Source of the DNA: Streptomyces silvae
GTDB lineage: Bacteria; Actinomycetota; Actinomycetes; Streptomycetales; Streptomycetaceae
DNA length: 44,943 bases
Assembly (NCBI RefSeq): GCF_016745505.1
Contig: NZ_JAERUC010000114.1
Span: forward strand, 1-44,943
Direction: 5' to 3'
Every line of letters starts with the position of its first letter. Position 1 is the first letter of the stretch. Under the pieces are notes generated by a model, which was not told the DNA's origin, did not search any database, and worked only from the letters and a program-made list of their open reading frames with translations. The position numbers and the translations under genes were made by a program. Shown one piece after another: positions 24,069 through 31,577 of this stretch.

Positions 24069-24744
24069 CCGACGTGGTCGTCGCCGGCCTGCTCGCGGGA
24101 TACGGCCTCGCGATCCCTGTCGGGGCGGTCGCCGTGCTGATGGTGAACATGACGGCGGCGACCTCCCTCCGGACCGGCGCCGCGGCGGCGCTCGGCGCGG
24201 CCACCGCCGACGCCGGGTACGCGGTCGCGGCCGTACTCGGGGGCAGCGCACTGGTGGTGGTCGTACGGCCGGTGCTGGGGCCGCTGCGGTGGGCGGCCTT
24301 CGCGATCCTGGCCTTCATGGCCGCACGCATCCTCGCCGGAGCTCTGGGGCGGAACCGCGGAGAGCCCGGGGCCCCCGCCGTGAGCGGGGCGTCCGCCACA
24401 GCCTCGTCGGGAACCCCGGACACCTCGGGCGCCCCGGCCCGCCGACGGATCACCCCGCTGCGGGCCTACCTCGCCTATTTCTCGCTGACCGCGCTCAACC
24501 GTGGCCCGCCCTCTACTTCGTCACCCTCATCCTCGGACAACAGGCCCAACGGCCCCTCAGCACCGCCGAGTCGCTGGCCTACCTGTCCGCCATTACCTTC
24601 GCCTCGGCGAGCTGGCAGCTGCTGCTGGCAGGCGGCGGCCGGCTGCTCGGGGGCGCCCTCACCAGCCGCCGCGGCCGTACGGTCACGGCCGCGGTCTCCA
24701 GCTGCCTGATCCTCGGCCTGGGCCTGCGCATGGCGATGGGCTGA
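24065..24744 (+). pseudogene. LysE-family amino-acid exporter, frameshifted
   Basis: Codons from the ATG at 24065 encode a LysE-type membrane protein: GLLAGYGLAIPVGAVAVLM, then two further hydrophobic spans and a Ser/Pro-rich loop. At about 24497-24501 (CTCAACCGTGG) the frame breaks. The next frame continues the family sequence (WPALYFVTLILGQQAQ) to the stop at 24744. Restoring one C would read ALNPWPALYF and give an intact protein of 226 residues, the normal LysE length. As written the gene ends as a 214-residue product with a nonsense Pro/Ser tail at 24709. Either it is a recent pseudogene or there is a base missing in a C-run of the assembly. Confidence 0.85.
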
Positions 24745-24753
24745 ACTGCTGCC

Positions 24754-24771
24754 GCCCGCTCAGCAGCGGGC
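24754..24771. terminator. hairpin between convergent LysE and kinase genes
   Basis: A perfect 7-bp stem GCCCGCT / AGCGGGC with loop CAGC. It overlaps the last codons of the kinase gene and may serve the LysE transcript. Confidence 0.5.
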
Positions 24772-26598
24772 CAACGAGCCGACCTGGCCGGTGAGGTTGT
24801 CGCCGGACATCCAGCCCGAGGTGCTCGCGCCGTCGACCCGCACATGGATCCACTTGTTGCCGTACGCGTTGACGACGTAGCAGTGGTACCAGAGCTTCGT
24901 ACCGGACTTGGCCTGGGCCACGCCCGAGCACGCCTGGTACGGCCCGGTGACTATGTAGTACGTGCCGGACATGTAGCCGTAGGTGCCCGGCGAAGGGTTC
25001 TGGTGGCCCCAGCCGTTGCAACTCGTCGAGACCGGACCGGACCCGGTCGTGGGCGAGGCCGACGGTTTCGAGGAGGCGGACGGCTTCGGGGCCGTGCCGC
25101 CGCCGGCGCTCGGCGACGTCGCGGGATCCGCGTCGCCGGCCTTGTCGCCGGAACCCTCGGTCCGGCCCGACTGCTCCGAGGGAACCCCGGACGGTCCCCT
25201 CGAGGAGCTCTCGGACGGCGAGGCGCTCGGGGTGGCGGCCCCGGTGGCCAGGTCGCCACCGCTCGGCCGACTGCCGCCCGCAGGCGAACTGACCCCGAGC
25301 GGAGCCGGCCCTGCTTCCTCGCTGCTCGTACCGCCGTCATCACCCATCAGGCCGTACGCCACTCCACCCCCGACGAGCACGACGGCGGCCGCCGCGGCGA
25401 CGACAGCGCGGCCGCGGCGCCGCGAACGGCGGGCCGCGGTGCGGCCCGTGCCGGGAGCATCGCTCACCGTCGGATCGCCGGGCTGCGGGAAGGCGGGCGC
25501 CTGGGCGTGCGGCGGATACCCGGTGTACGGAGGCTGCGGGGCGGCCGCGACGAACGGCGGCGGACCGAACCCGGGCGGCGGTGTCTGGACGACCCCCTGG
25601 GGCGGCGTCCGGACGGGGTGCTGCGCGGATGTCTGTACGGGGGCGGGGTCCTGCACCGGCGTCGGTGCGGGGGACTGCGCGGTCTGCACCGGCGTCATAC
25701 GCGTCGAGGCCTGTGATGGGAGTGGTGCCAGGCCTTCCGAGCTGCCCGCGGCCACCCGCTCCAGCATCTCGCGCGCCTGGTCGGCGGTGGGCCGGCTCTC
25801 CGGGTTCTTGTCCATCAGTGCCCGCAGCACCGGAGCGAGGGGCCCCGCACGCCGGGGCTCCGGCAGCGGCTCGGTGACGATCGCCGACAAGGTGGACCAC
25901 GCCGACGGACGGCGGAACGGAGGCGCCCCCTCCACCGCCGCGTACAGCGTCATGCCGAGCGACCAGACGTCCGACGCGGGACCGGGCTCCATGCCCTGCG
26001 CGCGCTCCGGCGGAAGATAGTCGAGCGAACCGACGAGCTGGCCGCTCTGGGTGAGCTTGGCCATGGCCTCGTCGCCGGCGGCCTCCATGCTGGCTATGCC
26101 GAAGTCGGTGAGCACGACCCGCCCGCCGCGCTCCAGCAGGACATTGCCCGGCTTCACGTCCCGGTGCAGCACGCCGGCCCGGTGCGCCGCGTGGAGCGCG
26201 TCCATCAGCTTGGCGCCGATCGCCGCGGCCTCGCGCGGATCCAGCGCCCCGCGCTCCGTCAGTACGTCGTCGAGCGAGGGCCCGTCGACGAGTTCCATGA
26301 CGATGACGGGCAGGCCCCGCTCCTCCGTCACGTCGTGCACGGTGACCACGCCGCCGTGCCGGATCCGGGCAGCGGCCTGCGCCTCCCGCTGCATCCGGAA
26401 CCGCAGATCGGCCAGTTCGGTTCCGGAGGCGTCGGTGTAGGCCCGCAGGACCTTGACGGCGACCTCCCGGTTGAGCAGTTCGTCCACCGCCCGGGCGACG
26501 ATGCCCATGCCACCGCGCCCGATCAGCGCGGTCACCCGGTAACGCCCCCCGAGCAGTGCCCCTACGAGCTCCCTGCCGTTCGCTTCCCCCGCCGTCAC
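24760..26598 (-). CDS. membrane Ser/Thr protein kinase (PknB-like) with extracellular SH3-like tail
   Basis: Counting from the GTG at 26598 the protein has 612 residues. The cytoplasmic kinase domain has the glycine loop GRGGMG (27-32), catalytic Lys49, HRDVKPGN (145-152), DFG (165-167) and an SDVWSLG segment. A long Pro/Gln/Thr-rich juxtamembrane stretch follows, then one membrane span at about 398-418 after a basic stop sequence. An extracellular Ser/Pro/Gly-rich stalk leads to a C-terminal domain of about 85 residues with four Cys and many aromatics (CNGWGHQNPSPGTYGYMSG and onward), which looks SH3-like. It probably senses a wall or extracellular cue. An alternative ATG at 26673 would add 25 Arg-rich residues. 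Confidence 0.9.
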   Translation of the reverse strand: MTAGEANGRELVGALLGGRYRVTALIGRGGMGIVARAVDELLNREVAVKVLRAYTDASGTELADLRFRMQREAQAAARIRHGGVVTVHDVTEERGLPVIVMELVDGPSLDDVLTERGALDPREAAAIGAKLMDALHAAHRAGVLHRDVKPGNVLLERGGRVVLTDFGIASMEAAGDEAMAKLTQSGQLVGSLDYLPPERAQGMEPGPASDVWSLGMTLYAAVEGAPPFRRPSAWSTLSAIVTEPLPEPRRAGPLAPVLRALMDKNPESRPTADQAREMLERVAAGSSEGLAPLPSQASTRMTPVQTAQSPAPTPVQDPAPVQTSAQHPVRTPPQGVVQTPPPGFGPPPFVAAAPQPPYTGYPPHAQAPAFPQPGDPTVSDAPGTGRTAARRSRRRGRAVVAAAAAVVLVGGGVAYGLMGDDGGTSSEEAGPAPLGVSSPAGGSRPSGGDLATGAATPSASPSESSSRGPSGVPSEQSGRTEGSGDKAGDADPATSPSAGGGTAPKPSASSKPSASPTTGSGPVSTSCNGWGHQNPSPGTYGYMSGTYYIVTGPYQACSGVAQAKSGTKLWYHCYVVNAYGNKWIHVRVDGASTSGWMSGDNLTGQVGSLARC

Positions 26599-26747
26599 CG
26601 CATGCCCCGTTCCGTAACTGCTCGTCAATCGAACACCTGGCGGGCCCCAGCGTAGAGGTAGGCGTACGCACATGGCTCGCCCGACGGAGGATGCTGCCCG
26701 TGCACCCGGCCGGACGCCGTCCGGCTCTCCACACGCGGACTACGGGG

Positions 26748-27401
26748 TCAGCAGGAGGCGCGGGATTCGGCGGCGGCCTTGAGGTCCTTCAGCCAGATCT
26801 CGAGACCGGCTCCGAGCGCCTCGGTCGAGACGGGGACGTCGGCCTCGGCCTGCTCCCCGGTCCAGGTCTCCTCCGTACGCACGAGGACCCCGCCCTTGAC
26901 CTTCGTGAAGGTCCACACATGGGTCCCCTCGTCGATGTGGATGCCGTCGCCGTCCGCCGGCCCGGTCCACCGGACGCAGTGGTTGCGCTGGAGCTGGTGG
27001 ACGGTGGAGGTGATCTCCAGCGTGGTGGCGGGCGTCGACGGGGTGGCGGGCACCGGGGTGGTCCACCTGAAGGAGGAGCCCGCGCGCAGAGGACCGGAGT
27101 CGAGCCGCTCGCTGGTGAGGACGGCGGCCTGCCAGGACGGCCACTGCTCCACGTCGGTCTGGGTCCTGAAGACGGTGCTCAGCGGGGCGTCGATCAAGAC
27201 CTCGGACCGGTAGCGGACGAGGGCGTCGGGGTCGACACCCTGCCCACGGCACGTGAGCCCGGCGTCGTGACGGCCGCTCAGCGCGTGACCTGACGCAGCC
27301 TCGGCGGGCGAGGCGGTGGCGGAGAGGACGCTGCCTGCAGCGGCGAGTGAGAGCGCGAGCGCGGCGATGCGGGTGACGAGGCCGGACCGGGTGGCGGACA
27401 T
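26748..27401 (-). CDS. secreted SRPBCC-fold (polyketide cyclase/dehydrase-like) protein
   Basis: The 217-residue product has a signal peptide (cleavage near AEAAS, residue 36) followed by an SRPBCC domain. EVLIDAPLSTVFRTQTDVEQWPSWQ is the standard opening of this fold, and THVWTFTKVKGGVLVRTEETWTG the central strands. Such domains bind hydrophobic ligands in a deep cavity. Export of an SRPBCC protein is unusual. The ATG at 27401 has a GGAAGGA site; more upstream starts do not begin with a signal sequence. It lies 69 bp after the small membrane-protein gene and is likely co-transcribed with it. Confidence 0.85.
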   Translation of the reverse strand: MSATRSGLVTRIAALALSLAAAGSVLSATASPAEAASGHALSGRHDAGLTCRGQGVDPDALVRYRSEVLIDAPLSTVFRTQTDVEQWPSWQAAVLTSERLDSGPLRAGSSFRWTTPVPATPSTPATTLEITSTVHQLQRNHCVRWTGPADGDGIHIDEGTHVWTFTKVKGGVLVRTEETWTGEQAEADVPVSTEALGAGLEIWLKDLKAAAESRASC

Positions 27402-27470
27402 GGAGTGGATTCCTTCCGTAAAGGGGCTCTGGACAGGGCGAGTTGTGGACGCACGACGCACAGGGCGCAA

Positions 27471-27821
27471 TCAGCGCCGACGCACGCCATGGATGGTGAG
27501 GAGGAGCGCCGCGGATATGGCGACGATCAACCCGACGAAGCCGGGATGGATGTCCTTCGAGAGGCTCGGCGCACCGTCGGGCCGCGCCCGCCACAGGACG
27601 AACGGGACCGCATAGGCGACGGCGAGGACCGCGGCCACCGCTTTGACCCCTGTGTCGCGGGCCCGGGCGAGAGCGGCGACCAGCGCGATCAGCACGGGAA
27701 CGAACGCGACGAACGCGAACCCGGTAAGCACCAGCAACGGGGCGGCCCAGGCGGAGACGGTCACCGCCAGGGGAGTGCGAGGCACCCCCTCACGCGCGAT
27801 GGCGTCGGATGAGATTGCCAT
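27471..27821 (-). CDS. small integral membrane protein, unknown
   Basis: This is a 116-residue protein with three clear hydrophobic segments: AWAAPLLVLTGFAFVAFVPVLIALVAAL, a span containing AVAAVLAVAYAVPFVLW, and GFVGLIVAISAALLLTI. The N-terminus (MAISSDAIAREGVPR) is cytoplasmic or external; topology is uncertain. A perfect AAGGAGG site supports the ATG at 27821. It is the first gene of a probable two-gene unit with the secreted SRPBCC protein. A palindromic operator and promoter lie 90-120 bp upstream. I do not recognise a family with certainty. Confidence 0.82.
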   Translation of the reverse strand: MAISSDAIAREGVPRTPLAVTVSAWAAPLLVLTGFAFVAFVPVLIALVAALARARDTGVKAVAAVLAVAYAVPFVLWRARPDGAPSLSKDIHPGFVGLIVAISAALLLTIHGVRRR

Positions 27822-28380
27822 GACGTCCTCCTTGTTTCTCTCGCTTCTCGTTCTTGGGCTCGTGCATGGCACGCCGACGGTCACGCCCGGCCGGATCCTG
27901 ACGCCCCATCGACCTTACGAGCGTAAGGCTACGGCTGTAAGTCGATGGTGGCAAGGGGGTGGTGGCAAGAGGGCGGGGCCCGTCGTCCGCACCGAAGTGC
28001 GCGCGTGGGCGGGCGGCCCGGCGGGGCCGTCCGAGGGGCGCCGGGCGTGACGTGGATTCATGGCCCGACTGCGCGGGCCCGACATCGCGCAGGCGTAGCT
28101 CCGCAGCTCCGGCGGAATTCACACCGACGGGCCGATGTGGCTGCTGAAAAGGGTGTTCGGAAGCGAAATGGAGATCTCGCGAATATCGCCGCATTTATCC
28201 GCGCGATCGCGTTCCGCTCGGGATGCGGTAGGAGTCATCTCGCCTTCCTCTGGGCAGAATTGACGGCAAGATGGGTGACGTCGGATGGGTGTGGGAAAGC
28301 GCCCGAAGGGCCGATGTGTGATCGTTTTCGTGGTAGAGTTCTTATGAATTCACAGGACGCCACGAAAAAAGGGGAATGGC
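27822..28380. other. 559-bp divergent intergenic region
   Basis: No gene is supported. It holds the promoter/operator of the minus-strand membrane-protein gene (27912-27940). The right half, about 28130-28380, is noticeably more A/T-rich than the surrounding DNA. A TAGAGT (28334-28339) could be a -10 for the gene at 28381, but no convincing -35 precedes it. Confidence 0.6.
27912..27940 (-). promoter_or_regulatory. promoter with embedded palindromic operator
   Basis: On the minus strand TTACAG (27935-27940) and TAAGGT (27912-27917) are 17 nt apart. A perfect palindrome CCTTAC-GAGC-GTAAGG (27913-27928) covers the -10 and spacer. CTTACG..CGTAAG sites are typical of TetR-family repressors. No TetR gene lies next to it, so the repressor would be encoded elsewhere. 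Confidence 0.55.
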
Positions 28381-28980
28381 GTGAATACCGAGAAGGTTAC
28401 GGCTCGACGTCTTACGGCCGAAGAGGTTTCTGAGCTGGGCCTCCAGGACAGCATCTTCGTCTCGGCGGGGATGGATGGCCTTCCTCTCGACTGCTACGCA
28501 CCGGCCTTCCTCACGGAGCCGGGTAAGAAGTTCGAGGGTGGGTCCTTCTTCGCGAGGACGGTCTTCGGTGAGCAGGTCTCCGTCCTCCCGGACAATGCCG
28601 AAGAGCCCGGGGTCTGGATCGCCGACAAGGCAGGGGAGGAGATCGAGGTCCTCCAGAGCGCCGGTGTCCTCCTGAACCTCGCCCTCTTCGTTCCGAACGG
28701 GAGCGAGGAATCCCTGCAGTCGCTCTACTCCTCCGCGCGGGACGCATTCGGTGCCGGAGTCGTCCAGCGCTGGAGCGAGGAGACCGTCGCGGTGCCCGAC
28801 GTCAAGGTCGACCTGTACGAGGAGCCGGCTCGGGGGCGGAAGAACACGAACAACCAGAACCGCGACCGCCGGGCCCTGGACATCTACCCGACCCGGGTGC
28901 GGTTCCTGGAGCCCAGCGACGGCTGGAAGTTCGTCGTCGAGCCGCACAAGGAGATCGTCGACGACACACCGACGATCTGA
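28381..28980 (+). CDS. hypothetical protein, no recognised family
   Basis: This is a 199-residue, acidic, soluble protein with no signal peptide, membrane span or motif I recognise. It begins at a GTG with an AAAGGGGAA ribosome site. Features include a central hydrophobic stretch (VLQSAGVLLNLALFVPNG), a basic Asn/Arg-rich turn (GRKNTNNQNRDRR) and a C-terminal LDIYPTRVRFLEPSDGWKFVVEPHKEI. The first 20 codons use GTT, CGA, CGT, CTT and TCT, rare in this genome, and the upstream 250 bp is A/T-richer than its surroundings. These suggest horizontal origin. A textbook terminator follows 33 bp after the stop, so it is a monocistronic unit. No phage or mobile gene is adjacent. Confidence 0.8.
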   Translation: MNTEKVTARRLTAEEVSELGLQDSIFVSAGMDGLPLDCYAPAFLTEPGKKFEGGSFFARTVFGEQVSVLPDNAEEPGVWIADKAGEEIEVLQSAGVLLNLALFVPNGSEESLQSLYSSARDAFGAGVVQRWSEETVAVPDVKVDLYEEPARGRKNTNNQNRDRRALDIYPTRVRFLEPSDGWKFVVEPHKEIVDDTPTI

Positions 28981-29289
28981 CCTGATGGCAGGTTGAGCCT
29001 CACCTTTCGCGGGAGCCCGTCAGCATGCTGACGGGCTCTTCCCCGTTCCGCCGGCCTCGGCGGTGTACGACGGGGTGTCAAGGAGCGGTGAGCAGCGGGC
29101 GTTCGGTGTGGGCGATCAGCTGTATGGCCCCCGAACGCCCTCCGACCTGCGTATGTGGCGGAACTCCTCCGTTTGTCGTCACCCTCCTGCGGGTTCGTCC
29201 GCGATCGGTAACAGGGGGTCCCCGCAGGGTCGTTCGTGTGGCTACATGAGGGCACGGCATCGGCGTAGGCAGCAAAGGGGCGGGCAGAC
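28981..29289. other. 309-bp intergenic region before the deacetylase gene
   Basis: It contains the terminator at 29013-29038 and an inverted repeat CCTGCGGG (29186-29193) / CCCGCAGG (29221-29228) that may regulate the deacetylase gene. I see no gene in it and no certain promoter. Confidence 0.5.
29013..29038 (+). terminator. strong intrinsic terminator (26-bp perfect palindrome)
   Basis: An 11-bp perfect stem (GAGCCCGTCAG / CTGACGGGCTC) with loop CATG, followed by TTCC. It ends the transcript of the 199-residue hypothetical gene. Confidence 0.88.
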
Positions 29290-30054
29290 ATGGCGAAGCA
29301 CAAGGGAAGGGGATGGCACAGCCGGCTTCTGGCAGCGGGACTCGGGGTGACGGCGCTGGCCGCGGCCACCTCGGTGTGGTCCGCGCAGGCCGACCCCGCC
29401 GGCGCGCGCAAGCCGCAGGCGAGTGTGTCGGACACCGGGCCCGCGGCCGCCGTGTCGGAGGAGATCGTGCACGCCTCGGATCGCGGTGAGCGGGGCGTCA
29501 ACATCACCATCGACGACGGGCCGGACCCGACCTGGACGCCCCAGGTGCTCCAACTGCTCAAGGAAAACGGTGTGAAGGCCACGTTCTGCATGGTGGGTAC
29601 GCAGGCCAAGGCCTACCCGGACCTCGTCAAGAAGGTCGTCGCGGACGGGCACCGACTGTGTGACCACACGATCTCGCACGACACCGCCATGGACTCCAAG
29701 TCCGAGGCGTACCAGTCCCAGCAGATCCTGGATGCCGAGCGGATGATCACCGAGGCGTCCGGAGGGGTACGCCCGCAGTACTACCGGGCCCCGGGCGGCG
29801 CCTTCACCCCGTACAGCCGGAAGCTCGCCGCCTCCCGTGGGATGCGGCCGCTGGGCTGGAACGTCGACTCCAAGGACTTCGAGCGTCCCGGCGTCGACGC
29901 CATGGTCGCCACCGTCAAGAGCGAGATCGCCAACGGGCCGACCGTCCTCTTCCACGACGCGGGCGGGGACCGGGCTCAGACCGTCGGGGCTCTGCGCCAG
30001 GTGCTGCCCTGGCTGAAGGAGCAGGGGTACTCCTTCGGCTTCCCCGTGCGCTGA
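29290..30054 (+). CDS. secreted polysaccharide deacetylase (NodB/CE4)
   Basis: This is a 254-residue product with a signal peptide (residues 1-34, WSAQADPAG at its end). A CE4 NodB domain follows from about residue 65. Motif 1 is ITIDDGPDP (catalytic and metal Asp pair), motif 2 is HTISHD (zinc His pair), and motif 3 is YRAPGG. Motifs 4 and 5 fit LGWNVDSKDF and VLFHDAGG. All catalytic residues are present, so it should remove N- or O-acetyl groups from peptidoglycan, chitin or another exported glycan. The ribosome site is AAAGGGGCGGG before the ATG. It is transcribed alone and ends at a very large hairpin. Confidence 0.93.
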   Translation: MAKHKGRGWHSRLLAAGLGVTALAAATSVWSAQADPAGARKPQASVSDTGPAAAVSEEIVHASDRGERGVNITIDDGPDPTWTPQVLQLLKENGVKATFCMVGTQAKAYPDLVKKVVADGHRLCDHTISHDTAMDSKSEAYQSQQILDAERMITEASGGVRPQYYRAPGGAFTPYSRKLAASRGMRPLGWNVDSKDFERPGVDAMVATVKSEIANGPTVLFHDAGGDRAQTVGALRQVLPWLKEQGYSFGFPVR

Positions 30055-30088
30055 GCGAGAGCCCTCCCGCACCGGCGGCCTGCGTACG

Positions 30089-30138
30089 CATGGATCAGGC
30101 ATGGATCAGGACAGTCCCTGATCCATGCCTGATCCATG
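30089..30138. terminator. long perfect hairpin, probable bidirectional terminator
   Basis: Arms at 30089-30110 and 30117-30138 are perfect 22-bp reverse complements with a 6-nt loop. Each arm is two copies of an 11-bp unit (CATGGATCAGG). It stands between the convergent deacetylase gene and the membrane partner gene of the sigma factor. Confidence 0.8.
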
Positions 30139-30183
30139 TCCGGTCCGTGTCCGGTCCGTGCCGGATCCCTGCCGGGGCTGTGT
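30118..30183. repeat. degenerate 11-bp tandem repeat array
   Basis: Six consecutive 11-bp units run from 30118: CTGATCCATGC, CTGATCCATGT, CCGGTCCGTGT, CCGGTCCGTGC, CGGATCCCTGC, CGGGGCTGTGT. More decayed units continue to about 30205. The first two form the right arm of the hairpin at 30089-30138. Confidence 0.8.
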
Positions 30184-30214
30184 CCCGACCCTTGCCCGAT
30201 CCGGAAGGGAGTCC

Positions 30215-31489
30215 CTAGCCCAGCCACACCGCGCTCGTGGCGATCTTCTTCAGCTGGTCGAGGGTCAGGGCGGGCTCCTCCCGGGAGGCCGCCTCGTTCT
30301 GGTTCGCCGCGTTGAAGGCGGAGATCACCACCCGCAGGCCGTCGGGACGGATCGTGTCGACCTCCCTCATCTTCACGCCCGCACCGCCCTTCTCGCCCGG
30401 GCCCTGATGCGTGACGACCTTCGTGCCGTCCTCCAGGACCTCGGCTTCGGCGCCGAAGAGTTCCTCCACGACATCGGACATGCCCGGCTGGACGTTGATC
30501 TGCACGAAGCTCTTGCCCTGGCCGTCGTCGACCACGACGTACGCGTACTCCGCCTCCTGCTTCCCGGACTCCTTCACCGTCAGGCCCTTCGGCAGCAGCT
30601 CGGTCAGCCGGCTCAGGATCACGTCACCGCTCAGGCCCTCCGGGGCGGGCGGTCGGGGCGCCGACGCCTCGGGTTCGGGGAGGGACGCGAGGAGGGGGCG
30701 CCACTCCTCGGCCTGGGCGAGTCGCTTCATGCGGTCCAGCGACAGGGGCGGTGCGGGACGGCTGACGCGGGCGCCCTTCTCCGCGGGCGCGTTCCATTCG
30801 TGCACCGAGATCCGGTAGCCCTCGGGTGTCAGCAGGTCCGCGTACCACCACCTCGTCTCCTCGCGCCGGTCCGGATACTCCCAGCCCTTGAACAGCACGA
30901 GGCGTGATCCGTCCGTCAGGGTCTTGGCGGAGCAGGTCTCGAAGGGGGTGAAGTTCTTGTCCGGGCAGGCGAGGTCGCCCTCGGCCACTTCCTTCGGGTT
31001 CTGCCGGTCGAGGCTCACCGACAGGGCGGCCTTCCCATGGCCGTCGTCGTACACGACCGCGGCCGAGGACTGGGACGAGCGCTTCCGGACGCCCGCGGGG
31101 GTGCCGCCACCGCTGGGCTGCTTGCTGAGCTTCGCCTCCGGCAGCAGTTCTTCGAGCGTACTGATCACCTGCTGCCCGGGGGGGCTGCCTGCGGCCTCGC
31201 CGGTGTTCTCCGACGCCCGCGCACCTACCGCCGCCCCGTTGCCGCCGCCCTGCGACGTGCCGATGCCCCCGGTGACGTACGACCCGCCGAGCCCGATCAG
31301 GGCAAGCGCCGCCACGCTCCCGGTCACCGTGGCGCTGCGGCGCAGCACCATCCGGCGCCGGCCGCGTGTGATCCCGCCGTCCACGAGTGGGCGTCCCGCG
31401 ACGGAGAACGCCTCCGCCTCCTCCTTCATCGCCGCGCCGAGCCCGCCCTCGAAGGCGTCCCGGTCCTTCTCAGCACTGTTTTCCTGCAT
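30215..31489 (-). CDS. membrane protein with duplicated extracytoplasmic domain, partner of SigE-family sigma factor
   Basis: Counting from the ATG at 31489 the protein has 424 residues: a cytoplasmic N-terminus of about 50, one membrane span at 51-72, and a large exported part. That part has two related repeats. Each has a LEELLP-type start, a VVYDDGHGK/VVVDDGQGK strand, a TPEGYRISVHEWNA/RPDGLRVVISAFNA strand, and an ending LSLDRMKRLAQAEEW/LTLDQLKKIATSAVW. It lies 88 bp downstream of the sigma gene on the same strand, so an anti-sigma or sensor role is likely by context. The cytoplasmic part lacks a zinc HxxxCxxC motif. GTG codons at 31498 and 31501 are alternative starts. Confidence 0.82.
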   Translation of the reverse strand: MQENSAEKDRDAFEGGLGAAMKEEAEAFSVAGRPLVDGGITRGRRRMVLRRSATVTGSVAALALIGLGGSYVTGGIGTSQGGGNGAAVGARASENTGEAAGSPPGQQVISTLEELLPEAKLSKQPSGGGTPAGVRKRSSQSSAAVVYDDGHGKAALSVSLDRQNPKEVAEGDLACPDKNFTPFETCSAKTLTDGSRLVLFKGWEYPDRREETRWWYADLLTPEGYRISVHEWNAPAEKGARVSRPAPPLSLDRMKRLAQAEEWRPLLASLPEPEASAPRPPAPEGLSGDVILSRLTELLPKGLTVKESGKQEAEYAYVVVDDGQGKSFVQINVQPGMSDVVEELFGAEAEVLEDGTKVVTHQGPGEKGGAGVKMREVDTIRPDGLRVVISAFNAANQNEAASREEPALTLDQLKKIATSAVWLG

Positions 31490-31516
31490 GCCGTCCACCA
31501 CCGTCCCCACATCTGT

Positions 31517-31568
31517 GGAAAAGAACAAAGGAAAGAAAAGAGAGGAACGAAGAGAGTGAAGGGGGAGA
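31517..31568. other. 52-nt purine tract (pyrimidine tract in the mRNA) between sigma and partner genes
   Basis: On the plus strand all but three of 52 bases are A or G, so the minus-strand message has an almost pure U/C tract in the 88-nt gap between the sigma stop and the next gene. This is rare in such GC-rich DNA. No hairpin is present. Confidence 0.7.
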
Positions 31569-31577
31569 CCGGCCGGC

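Noticed and set aside
29203..29236. GGTAAC-N16-GTCGTT as an ECF-type promoter of the deacetylase gene
   Set aside because: Only loosely like SigE-type consensus; not distinguishable from background by eye.
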